DNA of 64,000 nucleotides from Diplonema papillatum. Lineage: Eukaryota; Euglenozoa; Diplonemea; Diplonemida; Diplonemidae. Made by a program: the position numbers and the translations under genes. The stretch is from positions 1 to 64,000 of the forward strand of contig JAPJBO010001123.1 of NCBI GenBank assembly GCA_030068145.1, read 5' to 3'. This document shows, one piece after another, positions 42,714 to 53,217 of the stretch (positions are counted from its first letter, which is position 1; each line of letters opens with the position of its first letter). The notes beneath the pieces were generated by a model. It did not search any database and was not told where the DNA came from. It saw only the letters and a list, made by a program, of their open reading frames with translations.

Positions 42714-43831
42714 AGTACGGTTTCCGCAGGCTTTTCCAGGAACAGGCAGCCGCCCGACCCCCCTCAGCGCTTTGCTAGCCAAAGGGAGAGATAGAGAAAA
42801 AGAGCGCCAGAGAGAAAAGAAAAGATAACGTTATCTTCCGGAAAAGAAGGGTTACGCGAACCCCCGAAAAAATATTCACAAAAAAAAACACAAACCGACG
42901 GAGACCCCCAAAACCGTTTTCAACCTTTCCAATTCCCTTCAAGCTAAACCATTATACAACGGCCCAGGCAGTGCTCTGCCTAAACATTAAACTAAGATTT
43001 CCCCCCCCTCAGCGGACCCACGAATTCGAAAGGGCGAGTGCTGCCCAGTTCTTGCGTCTTCGCTTGGTGTCCAGGTCCCGCTACTTTCCCGCGCCGCTGG
43101 TGCGGAGCCCAGCTCGTCTCTCGGTGTTTTGCGGCCTCTGAGTCGCAGGGGTTGATCATACGCCGCAGATAAAGCGCTCGCTCTCGTCAAACTCGTACTT
43201 AGTACGTGCAGTGCGTGTCATATCGTTACGTGCTAGGGCGCGACCACCACCCTTTTGACTTGTCCCTGTTGTAGTGTCAGCTTGGAACTGTTACGAACAA
43301 GAGGAATCCAACTGGGAATTCTGCTTACTGGTCTGTCTGCGCCTTTTGTGTTCGCTGACGTAAAGTCTGCGGGATACTTCTTCGTGACATGACTGCAAAA
43401 AAGAACGAAGAGGAATAAGGTATACGCATACCTACTACCCTCATACCACCCGCCTCACAGCCTCAATGGTCAACCGGAGACCCTAAAACACCGATCCTCT
43501 AAACCACAATAAACGCTAGGAATCAAACCATCCAGGGTAAACCTATCACTTACATTGCGTAGGGGCAAGAGGAAAATACCCGTCCAGGGGACTTACGGAA
43601 ATAAGCTTGTCTGGACAAGGTCACAGGGGGAAGGGAGGGTGGGTTTTCTTCCCGTCCAACGACACCCCCCCCCCAACCACCTGGTTCTTGGGTGGCTTGA
43701 CGACTGCGCAGCAGCGTTCCCGCAGTGAGACTGTAATTAATCAAACCACAGCATTTCGCTTCATCACAGCGGTGGCGAGTGGAATGTGACTTCTGCCCAG
43801 TGCCCTGAATGTCAACGCTGAGAAGTCAGGT

Positions 43832-43870
<39 letters not shown>

Positions 43871-44343
43871 TTAAGGCAGCCAAATGCCTCGTCTTCTAAT
43901 TAAAGACGCGCATGAATGGGCCAATGAGATTCCTTCTGTCCCTGTCTACTATCTGGCGAAACAGCAGTCAAAGGACCGGACTTGAAACAGTCAGCGGGGA
44001 AAGAAGACCCTGTTGAGTTTGACTCCAGCCCGACTTTGCGCAGTGGCACGAGAGGTGTCGAATAGGTGGGGGGCCGCAACAATGAAGTGCCACTACTCTT
44101 GTTGTCGCTTTACTTATCCAATGATGGAGCACAGCAGCTGCTCCCTTGTGGGGTTAGGATCCGTTTCCAGCGACAAACGGGCTTCGGCTCGCGAATCCTC
44201 GCTCGAACACACCAGCCAGGTGGGGAGTTGGCTGGGGCGGCACATCTGTTTTTCATTAGCGCAGGTGCCCTAAAATGCAAGCTCAGCGAGAACAGAAATC
44301 TCGCGTAGAGCACAAGGGTAAAAGCTTGCTGTAAGAGTTTTGA
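42714..44343. other. Repeat-rich stretch without genes
   Basis: 42780-42870 matches 11855-11950. 42966-43007 matches 23262-23300 and ends in a C run. 43420-43525 matches 29240-29340. 43940-44030 is the inverted copy of the repeat at 3170 and 3745. Frames in between are short and without family. Confidence 0.5.
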
Positions 44344-44510
44344 CTTGTTCTTGAAAGTATGCCGAGACCGCAGGGAATAGCTGACTAAACTTCTTGAGTT
44401 CGCACTCGCTAATTGCGGGAGTCGGAAAATCTAGCGTTTTAACCTACAGGGCGGGGCCGAGTCCCTCCTTTCGTGAGAAGAAGTGAAGACTACAACCTGT
44501 CTTTAGTTTT
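44344..44510 (+). repeat. Dispersed repeat of about 160 bp, copy 3
   Basis: Shares GTTCTTGAAAGTATGC, CAGGGAATAGCTGACTAA and TTTCGTGAGAAGAAGTGAAG-type blocks with 4640-4800 and 15246-15400. More diverged than those two are from each other. Confidence 0.55.
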
Positions 44511-44639
44511 GGAGTGTAAGTTCGCTTAGGGATCCGGGACTTTTAAGTCTTCGGGTAAAAGTTCCTTGAAGGTATCAGTACTACTACTGGGGTGGCTGCC
44601 TACGGCTACATTGGACGAGCACACTTTTCCACAAAACTT

Positions 44640-45010
44640 CGTCTTCTTGTTGCGTTAGTGGAGTCAAAACCTCCCAAAATTTCCCAAGATTTCGTCTTCT
44701 TGTTGCGTTAGTGGTATGGTCCTTTGACAGAGTGAGCCGATGCCTCTCATCTCACCTTTAAAACACGGCTGAGTCACGCATGCTCTTGACAGACGCTAGC
44801 GCCCGACCACGCGCGTCGCAGTCGTTGGGTGGTATTGACAAGGGGTTTCATCGGACACTCGGATGAGCTTCGTTACTTCACCGCCGCAGGTTCCCCCCTT
44901 CTTTTTGCGTTAGTGGGGAGTCATTTACATGCAAATGAGTACCACACTATGCCAGCTTTTCGCGGGACTCCAGAAGGGTCACTTTTTCCGCGCTTTCGTC
45001 GTGGTGCATG
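44640..45010 (+). repeat. Dispersed repeat with ATGCAAAT octamer, copy 1
   Basis: Contains TCTTGTTGCGTTAGTGG (twice), ATTTACATGCAAATGAGTAC and CACTTTTTCCGCGCTTTCGTC. Further copies are at 45605-45900 (plus) and 59550-59800 (minus). Confidence 0.65.
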
Positions 45011-45026
45011 ATTTCCCGAAGTCTAC

Positions 45027-45238
45027 TTAAACCCCGTACACGTATATTATGTACTTATTTAGCGTTATTTATTAGTAAATAATACACGGGAAAGAAAATA
45101 ATAAACGAATCGATTTATGAAACGGGTTTGCGGGAAGTAAATAACGCTGGAAGTAAATAACAAACGAAGAAGAGCAAATAATATCCGTGACGTAAATAAT
45201 ATCCGTGAGTAAATAATATACGTGCACGGGGTTTATTA
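45027..45238. mobile_element. AT-rich MITE with internal GTAAATAATATNCGTG repeats
   Basis: Inverted ends TAAACCCCGTACACGTATAT and the complement near 45215-45238 (GTGCACGGGGTTTA). The interior carries about five copies of AGTAAATAATATCCGTG-like units. Possible TA-type target duplication. No ORF. Confidence 0.65.
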
Positions 45239-45604
45239 TAAAGTATCACAACAGTACGTACTCAACTCTCTACCCCCAACCCAGGGGGTCTCTTGTTTTG
45301 CAGACCCAAGGTCTTCCAGGTTTTACTCGGTCCGCCATCATCCCGTTCGAATACTCGTCCGCTCAACATCAACGCAAGCACAATTGTCGTACCACGCCGG
45401 GCGGGCTATGGTCAGACACGTCCTTTCTCCTCCTTCTTCCGAAAGGAACCACACAGGACACGACAAAAAAGGTTCTCCCACCCCCGCCCTTTCCCCCTCC
45501 CACCTGTTACCAACTGTTCAACGAACAATGTACATCACGAATCTTTCTGGCCACCGGGGCGACCGGCAACTCTCCACTCTTTCGGAGCGCCATTTTCACA
45601 ATTC
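45239..45604. other. Non-coding stretch
   Basis: Three overlapping plus-strand frames are open (45222-45686, 45293-45652 and 45298-45636). None has a recognisable domain, and all are Pro/Ser/Arg-rich translations. No gene supported. Confidence 0.4.
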
Positions 45605-45900
45605 TTCGCCAGGGAATCGTCTTCTTGTTGCCATAGTGGTATGGCCCTTTGACAGAGTGAGCCGATGCGTCTCATCTCACCTTTAAAACACGGCTGAGTC
45701 ACGCATGCTCTTGACAGACGCTAGCGTCCGACATTTCGCACGCGCGTCGCAGTCGTTGGGTGGTATTGACAAGGGGTTTCATCGGACACTCGGATGAGCT
45801 TCGTTACTTCACCGCCGCAGGTTCCCCCCTGCCCTGGGAGGTCTGCTACGTGCCTCCCAGAAGGGTCACTTTTTCCGCGCTTTCGTCGTGGTGCAACCTT
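45605..45900 (+). repeat. Dispersed repeat, copy 2
   Basis: Matches 44690-45010 with an internal replacement near 45830-45860, where the ATGCAAAT part is missing. Confidence 0.6.
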
Positions 45901-46087
45901 TGTCGGTTTGCAACTGTTGCTGTGAGCTAGTGACAAGTTCGTAATCAGAGGACGCATCGGAATCTTCGCTTGCTCCAGGGATCAGTGCCGTCGCTGGGTC
46001 TCGGCACCAGACGTAAACAGGGAGGGCGCAGGTAAGGCAGGGGTAAAAAACTTTCCCGTGTTTTTTGTGTTAACAATGCATTGTTGG

Positions 46088-46734
46088 CAGTGCTCCCGCT
46101 AACGAAAAAGTGCGAGGAATTCCTCAAAAAAAAGAGGCTCGAAAAAAGAGGGTGAGGTATTCCTCATGAGGAATTCCTCACCTTTTTCCGATTGGTGGTA
46201 TCGTGTAGCCAAAGCACTGCATCACGGTCTACTCTCTGCTGGGCATGGTGGGCTGGCGGGTAGAAGTTGGGGGCTGGAGCTGAGAAAGAGAGTCGAGGCT
46301 CAGAAGCAGCCCTGGATTTCTTGACAGATTCTCTCCGAGTCGACACAAGTGCCTTGTTCCATGTGATCTCTGGTCTGCATCTACTCGTGGCAATGATTTA
46401 CCAGCACACAGTATCGAGTGGTGGTTGAATTTGAAATGGGCTGTTGCCTTCAGGAATGTGCAGTGTTTATTGTGACAAACAGACTGAGAAATGCAAACTT
46501 TCTCCACCTGTACCGTACCGTTCGCCGGGGGGCAGACCCCCGGACCCCCCCTTGAGTGGTGCTCCCCTGGAGAAAAGCTTCTCGGTCTCAGAAAGTTGGT
46601 CGAGAAACCGAGGCAGAAACGAAGCTAATAACCTGCGCAGCACAGGGGAAAAAAAATTGGGGGGCACGAAAAAAAAAAGTCCAAAAAGCAGGTTTTGGAA
46701 TTCCTCACCAAAAGTGAGGTTAGCGGGAGCACTG
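46088..46734. mobile_element. hAT-type MITE with perfect 8-bp target duplication
   Basis: Inverted ends CAGTGCTCCCGCTAAC (46088, and complement ending 46734) flanked on both sides by ATTGTTGG (46080-46087 and 46735-46742). An inner GAGGAATTCCTC palindrome lies near each end. The element is 647 bp without a transposase. The terminal CAGTG and 8-bp duplication are characteristic of hAT. Confidence 0.9.
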
Positions 46735-46805
46735 ATTGTTGGTACTAAAAATTAGTAGTTGGCAGCGTACTAAAAGCAACTCACCAAATCAGGGGGGGGG
46801 GGGGG

Positions 46806-46865
46806 TCTGGTTTATCCGGCCATCCGGCCAAAGTGGCTGATCCTTAACAAGAGCGCTGATGCCCC
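46806..46865. repeat. 60-bp cassette between G and C runs, copy 2
   Basis: Identical core to 31347-31413, again with a long G run on the left and a C run on the right. Confidence 0.7.
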
Positions 46866-47576
46866 CCCCAAACCCACCCAGTACGTATTAGCTTTAAAAG
46901 AACCCATCCGACGAAGGTCACCCGGAGACTCTAACATCCGGGATTCTCAAGCGAACTATAACTCCGAAAAAGGTACAAACCGTTACCTCGTGTAACCACC
47001 ACCCTGAAGAACACACCGAGCACAAAGGATTTCTTCCCACATTGCCAATGGTCACGCGGAGACTTTAAATCCCCGGAGTTTCAAGCGAACTTTCACTCTA
47101 AAAAAAGTGGAGGGGTATGTAAGGCATAAGGATACCGGCCGAAAAACCACCAACGATCAACAACAAAGACACACACCGATGCTCTTCTCCCACCTTTACG
47201 ACCACGCTGCTGACACAACCGCCATTCTCCCAGCGTAGCTCTCCCCCTGCAGGTCGCAGATTATTGAGACTTCAATGGACAAGTACGAAGTCTCTCCGTC
47301 TTCGTCTGGCCTCCTCGTTTTGCGCTCTTCGCGGTTTGTCGGCTTTTTAAGCACGTACTCCTTCGTGTTTCTGTCTTCATGCCTCGCGGTCCTGGGAACA
47401 AATGTACGAAATGCAGATGTTGAACTACGAGTTCTCATGCCCCTCTTGTTGTCTGGCAGGCCCAAGCCGTCACTGTGCCAGCCTGCAAGACGCTGCGCGC
47501 CAGAGAAACCTTGCCTAAAGAAATCAACTGCCTTCGGGTAGGCTAGTCTGACACTAGTTGTCGTCGGGAAAAAAAG
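46866..47576. other. Non-coding stretch with dispersed CGGAGAC motif
   Basis: Two copies of the motif CGGAGACTYTAAMATCC ... TCAAGCGAACTWTAACTC lie at 46908-46975 and 47045-47105. No recognised gene. Confidence 0.45.
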
Positions 47577-47905
47577 AAAAGCGAAAAGGCGCTGAGCTTG
47601 GCAACGGCCGCCGCAGCTACGTGCCCGGTGCTGCCGTGCAAGACGCTGCGCGACGCCTGCGAGTCGCCGCCCTCGCACACGATCGCCTAATCGCACGTCT
47701 GCGCGGACCCCATGGTCGGCGACGGGGGCACCTGCTACATGCCATCGGCGGGGCGGGGGAAGACGTTTTCGGAGGCGAACTCCATCTGCGCCGCGAAGGG
47801 CGCGCGGCTCTGCTCGATGACCGAGCTGCGGTACAACGTGGCCCAGGGCACTGGGAACGCAACAGGGTCTGGACCCTGACGGAGAGCGAGTGGGGGCACA
47901 TTACG
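47577..47905 (+). pseudogene. Truncated pseudogene copy of the cysteine-rich protein gene
   Basis: This closely matches the first 360 bp of the gene at 49392, from the signal-peptide region (GCTGAGCTTGG) through CKTLRDACES, CADPMVGDGGTCYM, CSMTELRYNVAQGTG and RVWTLTE. Relative to the intact gene it lacks the start codon region, has lost internal codons and carries an in-frame stop. It ends where the gene reads QTGA and passes straight into the 166-bp array. Confidence 0.85.
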
Positions 47906-49358
47906 CAGACTGGCGCATTCTCAAGCGAGCTTCGACTCTAAAATCCATACAGCTTCAAGGAACCCTTGCGACGACGGATCCTCAAAGCGAGCAATCATTC
48001 TGAACAACAGGTGCTTATACACAAAGAAAAGGGTCTGGACCCTGACGGAGTGCGAGTGGGGGCACATTACGCAGACTGGCGCATTCTCAAGCGAGCTTCG
48101 ACTCTAAAATCCATACAGCTTCAAGGAACCCTTGCGACGACGGATCCTCAAAGCGAGCAATCATTCTGAACAACAGGTGCTTATACACAAAGAAAAGGGT
48201 CTGGACCCTGACGGAGTGCGAGTGGGGGCACATTACGCAGACTGGCGCATTCTCAAGCGAGCTTCGACTCTAAAATCCATACAGCTTCAAGGAACCCTTG
48301 CGACGACAGATCCTCAAAGCGAGCAATCATTCTGAACAACAGGTGCTTATACACAAAGAAAAGGGTCTGGACCCTGACGGAGTGCGAGTGGGGGCACATT
48401 ACGCAGACTGGCGCATTCTCAAGCGAGCTTCGACTCTAAAATCCATACAGCTTCAAGGAACCCTTGCGACGACGGATCCTCAAAGCGAGCAATCATTCTG
48501 AACAACAGGTGCTTATACACAAAGAAAAGGGTCTGGACCCTGACGGAGTGCGAGTGGGGGCACATTACGCAGACTGGCGCATTCTCAAGCGAGCTTCGAC
48601 TCTAAAATCCATACAGCTTCAAGGAACCCTTGCGACGACGGATCCTCAAAGCGAGCAATCATTCTGAACAACAGGTGCTTATACACAAAGAAAAGGGTCT
48701 GGACCCTGACGGAGTGCGAGTGGGGGCACATTACGCAGACTGGCGCATTCTCAAGCGAGCTTCGACTCTAAAATCCATACAGCTTCAAGGAACCCTTGCG
48801 ACGACGGATCCTCAAAGCGAGCAATCATTCTGAACAACAGGTGCTTATACACAAAGAAAAGGGTCTGGACCCTGACGGAGTGCGAGTGGGGGCACATTAC
48901 GCAGACTGGCGCATTCTCAAGCGAGCTTCGACTCTAAAATCCATACAGCTTCAAGGAACCCTTGCGACGACGGATCCTCAAAGCGAGCAATCATTCTGAA
49001 CAACAGGTGCTTATACACAAAGAAAAGGGTCTGGACCCTGACGGAGTGCGAGTGGGGGCACATTACGCAGACTGGCGCATTCTCAAGCGAGCTTCGACTC
49101 TAAAATCCATACAGCTTCAAGGAACCCTTGCGACGACGGATCCTCAAAGCGAGCAATCATTCTGAACAACAGGTGCTTATACACAAAGAAAAGGGTCTGG
49201 ACCCTGACGGAGTGCGAGTGGGGGCACATTACGCAGACCGGCGCATTCTCAAGCGAGCTTCGACTCTAAAATCCATACAGCTTCAAGGAACCCTTGCGAC
49301 GACGGATCCTCAAAGCGAACAATTTTCTCTGAACAACAGGTGCTTATACACAAAGAAA
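47865..49358 (+). repeat. 166-bp tandem array built from the cysteine-rich gene's leader
   Basis: Nine units start at 47865, 48031, 48197, 48363, 48529, 48695, 48861, 49027 and 49193, nearly identical and exactly 166 bp apart. Each has two modules: about 55 bp of coding sequence (RVWTLTECEWGHITQTG) and about 110 bp equal to the leader directly upstream of the intact gene's ATG. The last unit merges into the real leader. The 67-codon frames that repeat every 166 bp are by-products of the array. Confidence 0.95.
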
Positions 49359-49391
49359 AGGGGGAAAAAAAAAAAGCGAAAAGCTAAAGCG

Positions 49392-51437
49392 ATGTGTTCC
49401 CTTCTGGCGCTGAGCTTCGTGGCAACGGCCGCCGCAGCTACGTGCCCGGTGCTGCCGTGCAAGACGCTGCGCGACGCCTGCGAGAGCGGCGACTGCTTCC
49501 AGCACACGAACGTGCACTACGCCTACTCGCATGTCTGCGCGGACCCCATGGTCGGCGACGGGGGCACCTGCTACATGCCGTCGGCGGGGCGGGGGAAGAC
49601 GTTTTCGGAGGCGAGCTCCATCTGCGCCGCGAAGGGCGCGCGGCTCTGCTCGATGACCGAGCTGCGGTACAACGTGGCCCAGGGCACTGGCTGCGACGTG
49701 GAGCGCAACAGGGTCTGGACCCTGACGGAGTGCGAGTGGGGGCACGTCACGCAGACCGGCGCGAACGATTTGTCCCGTTGCACGCACGACCACTCCACGG
49801 AGGCAGGCGTCGTTTGCTGCTCGTCGGACAACGAGGAGGACCTCTGCATCGAAGAACACGCCGAAGAGTGCAGCAGCGCCGACGGAACCCACAGCTGCTG
49901 CGACGACCGGAAGTACACGTACAACCCGGTGCCGTGTGAAACCGACACCGACTGCCAAGCGTGCGTGGAGCCTGCTGTGGACGCGGCAGGCGGCCGCAGT
50001 TGCGGTGCCGGGTCCATCTACTCCCACGAGGTGTCCGTTGACGATTCGGAGCACGGATTTCTTTGCTGCAACATGGACCCGGAAGCGGTGGCATGCGAGG
50101 CAGGGCAGTGCACGAAGGCGCCGTGCCAAGGGGGGTCCCTCGAGAAGATGCCGGAGTGGGCGCTGACCTTCCTCCGGCCGCAGTGGGCGAACGTGCGCGG
50201 GGATGAGTGGGCGCGGGCGCACTGTGCGGTTTGCAGCGGCGCCGGGTGCGAAGAGTGCGAGCCGGGGTTCTTCCAGTACGGTCCGGGCTCCGACTGCGCG
50301 CCGTGCGCCGCCGTCGATGGGTGCGCCGTGTGCAAGCCGCAAGGCTGCGACCGGTGCACCGACGGGAAGCCCACGACGCAGTGTGACCCGCTGCCCGGGA
50401 TGGCCGGACCGTCGACTTGCTGCGAAACCGGGGCGAAAACGATGTGCACGGCGCGTCACGAAGCTCCGCACACCCCTACGCCGCCGCCGACCGCAGCGGA
50501 CTGCGGCGGAGAGGAGTTCTTCGGCTGCGGGTCGTGCTGGGACAACCCGTTCGACGCGTTCTTGTGCGCGGAGTGCCCCGCGGTGCTGCCGGTGCGAGCC
50601 TGCGGGAGGTGCTTCCGGTCCGACGCGTTAGCCGCCGGGTGCGTGTGCCCGGAGTCGCGGCCCCACGGCGGGTGCGGCGAGTGCCACGGCACCGTCCAAG
50701 CGGCAAGGGAGTGCGGCGGCGGAGCGCTGGTGGAGGACACGGACGCTCCGGCGCCGGTCGGCCCGCCGCCCACGGGCCTGCTGAAGGACGCCGCCCCCGC
50801 TCCTCCTGCCCCGAGCCTGAGAGGCGACGGATTGCTCGGGGATGTGCCTCTCCCGCATGTTCCGTCTACCCCCTCTACTCCGTCCACTCCGTCACCTCCG
50901 TCAACTCCGTCAACCCCGTCAACCCCGTCAACCCCGTCAACTCCGTCAACTCCGTCAACTCCGTCTACTCCGTCTACTCCGTCTGTCCCTTCTACTCCGC
51001 CCACCACGGGAGCGTTGGGGGATGCGAAGGCCCCGCCGGCGCCGAGTCTGCGAGGGGACGGGTTGCTGGGCGACGTGCCGCTCCCGGACTTGGTCCCCGA
51101 CGTTCCGGCGACGCCGGCGCCGGCGGCCGCGGCCGGCGGGCTGCCGCCGCCGCAGGCGCCGTGCGACGACCCGCGGTTCCCGTGGCACGCGTGCGGGCAC
51201 TGCTGGAACGACGACGCGCAGGCCCTCCGCTGCGGCGACGAGTTCTGCCAACCGGCGGCCCCGTGGGCCGGCTGCGAGCAGTGCCACATCACCGTCGCAG
51301 CCGCGCTCGCCTGCCGCTGCCCCGGCCACACCCCCTTCGTGGGGTGCTCCCTGTGCTGGCACTCGGAGGCGGAGGCCGCGGACTGCAAGGGCCCCATGCT
51401 CCCCAGCAACGCCCTTCCCGGCGGCTCGACCAGCTGA
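49392..51437 (+). CDS. Secreted cysteine-rich, Pro/Ser/Thr-repeat protein
   Basis: 681 residues from the ATG at 49392. The frame is open further upstream through the 166-bp array, but MCSLLALSFVATAAAA is a convincing signal peptide, and the pseudogene copy resembles the gene only from this region on. Residues about 17-160 form a Cys-rich domain (SEASSICAAKGARLCSMTEL recalls the C-type-lectin-like pattern, but no lectin residues can be assigned). Then follow Cys-dense, furin/EGF-like segments (CAVCSGAGCEECEPGFFQYG), a linker with about 15 Ser-Thr-Pro repeats (50868-51000) bracketed by two copies of APSLRGDGLLGDVPLP, and a final Cys-rich block. There is no transmembrane helix or obvious GPI signal. 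This suggests an extracellular or cell-surface matrix protein held by disulphides. Codon choice is strongly GC-biased. No closer family recognised. Confidence 0.8.
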   Translation: MCSLLALSFVATAAAATCPVLPCKTLRDACESGDCFQHTNVHYAYSHVCADPMVGDGGTCYMPSAGRGKTFSEASSICAAKGARLCSMTELRYNVAQGTGCDVERNRVWTLTECEWGHVTQTGANDLSRCTHDHSTEAGVVCCSSDNEEDLCIEEHAEECSSADGTHSCCDDRKYTYNPVPCETDTDCQACVEPAVDAAGGRSCGAGSIYSHEVSVDDSEHGFLCCNMDPEAVACEAGQCTKAPCQGGSLEKMPEWALTFLRPQWANVRGDEWARAHCAVCSGAGCEECEPGFFQYGPGSDCAPCAAVDGCAVCKPQGCDRCTDGKPTTQCDPLPGMAGPSTCCETGAKTMCTARHEAPHTPTPPPTAADCGGEEFFGCGSCWDNPFDAFLCAECPAVLPVRACGRCFRSDALAAGCVCPESRPHGGCGECHGTVQAARECGGGALVEDTDAPAPVGPPPTGLLKDAAPAPPAPSLRGDGLLGDVPLPHVPSTPSTPSTPSPPSTPSTPSTPSTPSTPSTPSTPSTPSTPSVPSTPPTTGALGDAKAPPAPSLRGDGLLGDVPLPDLVPDVPATPAPAAAAGGLPPPQAPCDDPRFPWHACGHCWNDDAQALRCGDEFCQPAAPWAGCEQCHITVAAALACRCPGHTPFVGCSLCWHSEAEAADCKGPMLPSNALPGGSTS

Positions 51438-51522
51438 TGATGAGGCGAACCGGAGCGGAGGACCAGTCCCGACGAGGACCCATACGCAGTGAGAATGTTG
51501 TGGACGAGGAGGGGGGCAAATG

Positions 51523-51903
51523 GGATCAGGGGATTCGCTTCTATATCCACATTTGGACTGTCAGTCCAAATTTGGAAAAGCCGGCGGGGAAAAAGAAGAA
51601 CAAAAATGGCACTCCACCATCACCCATGCCCCCGGCAGAGGTGGCCAATGTGCAATCCGAGGGGTTTCGGGTTTTCATAAAAATAAAAGCAATTCATAGA
51701 TTTCGATTTCAAGTGGCCCCTGCAGTACTGTACCTGTACTGTACAGTACCATCTCCGTGGTTTGATAGACGTGCACACCGCCACCGCAAGCCTATATCTC
51801 ACAGGCACTCGCAGGCACTCGCAGGCACCGCAGAGCCCCAAAACCGGGGTTTTGGCTGAAACCGGCTTTTTTGCTCGGTCAGACAAAGTGCTAAAGTCCC
51901 CTG
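51523..51903. mobile_element. CAGGGGA-ended hAT-related MITE, diverged copy
   Basis: The left end CAGGGGATTCGCTTCTATAT and the inverted right end GCTAAAGTCCCCTG resemble the hAT element at 60354-62003. The first 130 bp are shared with 54675 and 60354 (ATCCACATTTGGACTGTCAG). It is inserted just behind the cysteine-rich gene's stop codon. Confidence 0.6.
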
Positions 51904-53029
51904 ATTTAAATAAACCGCCAAAAAAAGAAAAGAAAAGAATCAACCAGCAACAACAACAGCCGGCAGCACCGAGTGACATACACGTACCTCGTGAAAACCA
52001 TTCTTCGAGTCACCCCCGCCCCGTGAGGCGAAACCTTAGGAGCCGCGCTCAAACAAAACCGCCGGGATCCTCAAGCGAACTTTCACTTCTGAAAAAAAAA
52101 AAAAAAAAAGAATTAATCGGGGTTCCCCTGCCCATCCCCTCCAGGGGATGTGCGCGGAGCCCCAGTCCCAATCTCATTGTAAGTCAACGACTCCCCACCC
52201 CACGCCCTCCCGTTTGTGCTTCGCAGCTGCTACATTATTTGTCTAAGAAAGTTTCCTAGGGGGGTGGGTGGGGCGCACTTCTTTTTCGCGAAGCCGCCAG
52301 TAAACTGACCTGATGAATTCTCATCGCGCTCGCTGGTGGCACACAGCCACGGGTACCAGGGCAAACCTGGCAGTTCCGGGCTGTCTTAATCCCCCTCAGG
52401 TAACACCACCGACCTCCTGTTACTGTTTTAACCACATACGGACGAACTACGCCATGGCGTAGATAATTCGTTGCGGGTATCTGCACGACGCCACGTGTGC
52501 CCGTCCTGGGTCACTTCCACGTGTATTCATTCAGCGTCGAGGTGCGCATTTGAAAGACCTGCCACGAAATCTTTCAAATGCACCCCTCGGTTCCCATTTT
52601 TGACCTACGAAACCCCCTCTTGAGTATGACCCAAGGTTTGCTGTTTGCTGGGGATAGCTTTCTTAGACAAGAATTTCTTGGACAAGGACACGGTAATCCG
52701 AAACCCGACAGACTTCGCAGGAACAAGTGATCACCGGTAGCCCAGTGCGGCAGCACCGCTCCTCCAAGCAACACTAAGTTTTAACCCCCCGCCCTGCCCC
52801 CTTCCCTACGTTGTACCCGTGGCGGCTGGTACGTTTAAACCCCCCATGGTTCTTTGTTTTAGCGCCTTTGGGCAGGCCAGCAGCCTATCCCGGCTGCTAA
52901 GGCCCTTTTTTTTCCTCTTCAAGCGGGTGGGGTGGGAATGATTTTCAAGCAACATATTAATGTAACTTCGAACGAGAACGAAACCCGAAATAACACAGCT
53001 GCAAAAAAAAAAAAAACCCAGCACCAACT
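51904..53029. other. Non-coding stretch
   Basis: 52060-52100 carries the TCAAGCGAACTTTCACT motif followed by an A run. 52540-52585 has an inverted GCATTTGAAAGA pair. Nothing coding is recognised. Confidence 0.4.
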
Positions 53030-53217
53030 GAGCCGGTCCATCCCCTTCTTCTTTCTTCTTGATAGACCGTGATAGACCGAAGAATATAGCACCAGACATT
53101 CGATGCAGCTCTAGGGACTAGGGATGGGCTTGTTAGGCCGTGGTGGACCGTGATTCACTGTGATTAACAGCGGCAGGCACCTCGATGCAGTTTCAAGAGA
53201 TAGGGACGGACCGGCTC
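53030..53217. mobile_element. GAGCCGGTCC MITE, copy 3
   Basis: Ends GAGCCGGTCCATCCCC and GGGACGGACCGGCTC. Flanked by ACCAACT on the left and ACCAACA on the right, a probable target duplication of at least six bases. Confidence 0.75.

Noticed and set aside
45040-45235. Replication origin based on AT-rich short repeats
   Set aside because: The repeats lie between clear inverted ends, so a MITE explains them better. No independent origin evidence.
47966-49165. Eight 67-codon ORFs, one every 166 bp
   Set aside because: They are the same frame repeated by the tandem array. The first half comes from gene leader, not coding sequence, so they are by-products and not a gene family.
47865-49358. CRISPR-like regularly spaced repeats
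   Set aside because: Units are contiguous and identical throughout with no variable spacers, and the genome is eukaryotic. The same applies to the 31-, 43-, 102- and 174-bp arrays.
50456-51550. Long minus-strand ORF opposite the cysteine-rich gene
   Set aside because: It mirrors the GC-rich sense gene, has no start context or domain, and its Gly-Val-Asp repeats are the complement of the Ser-Thr-Pro codons.
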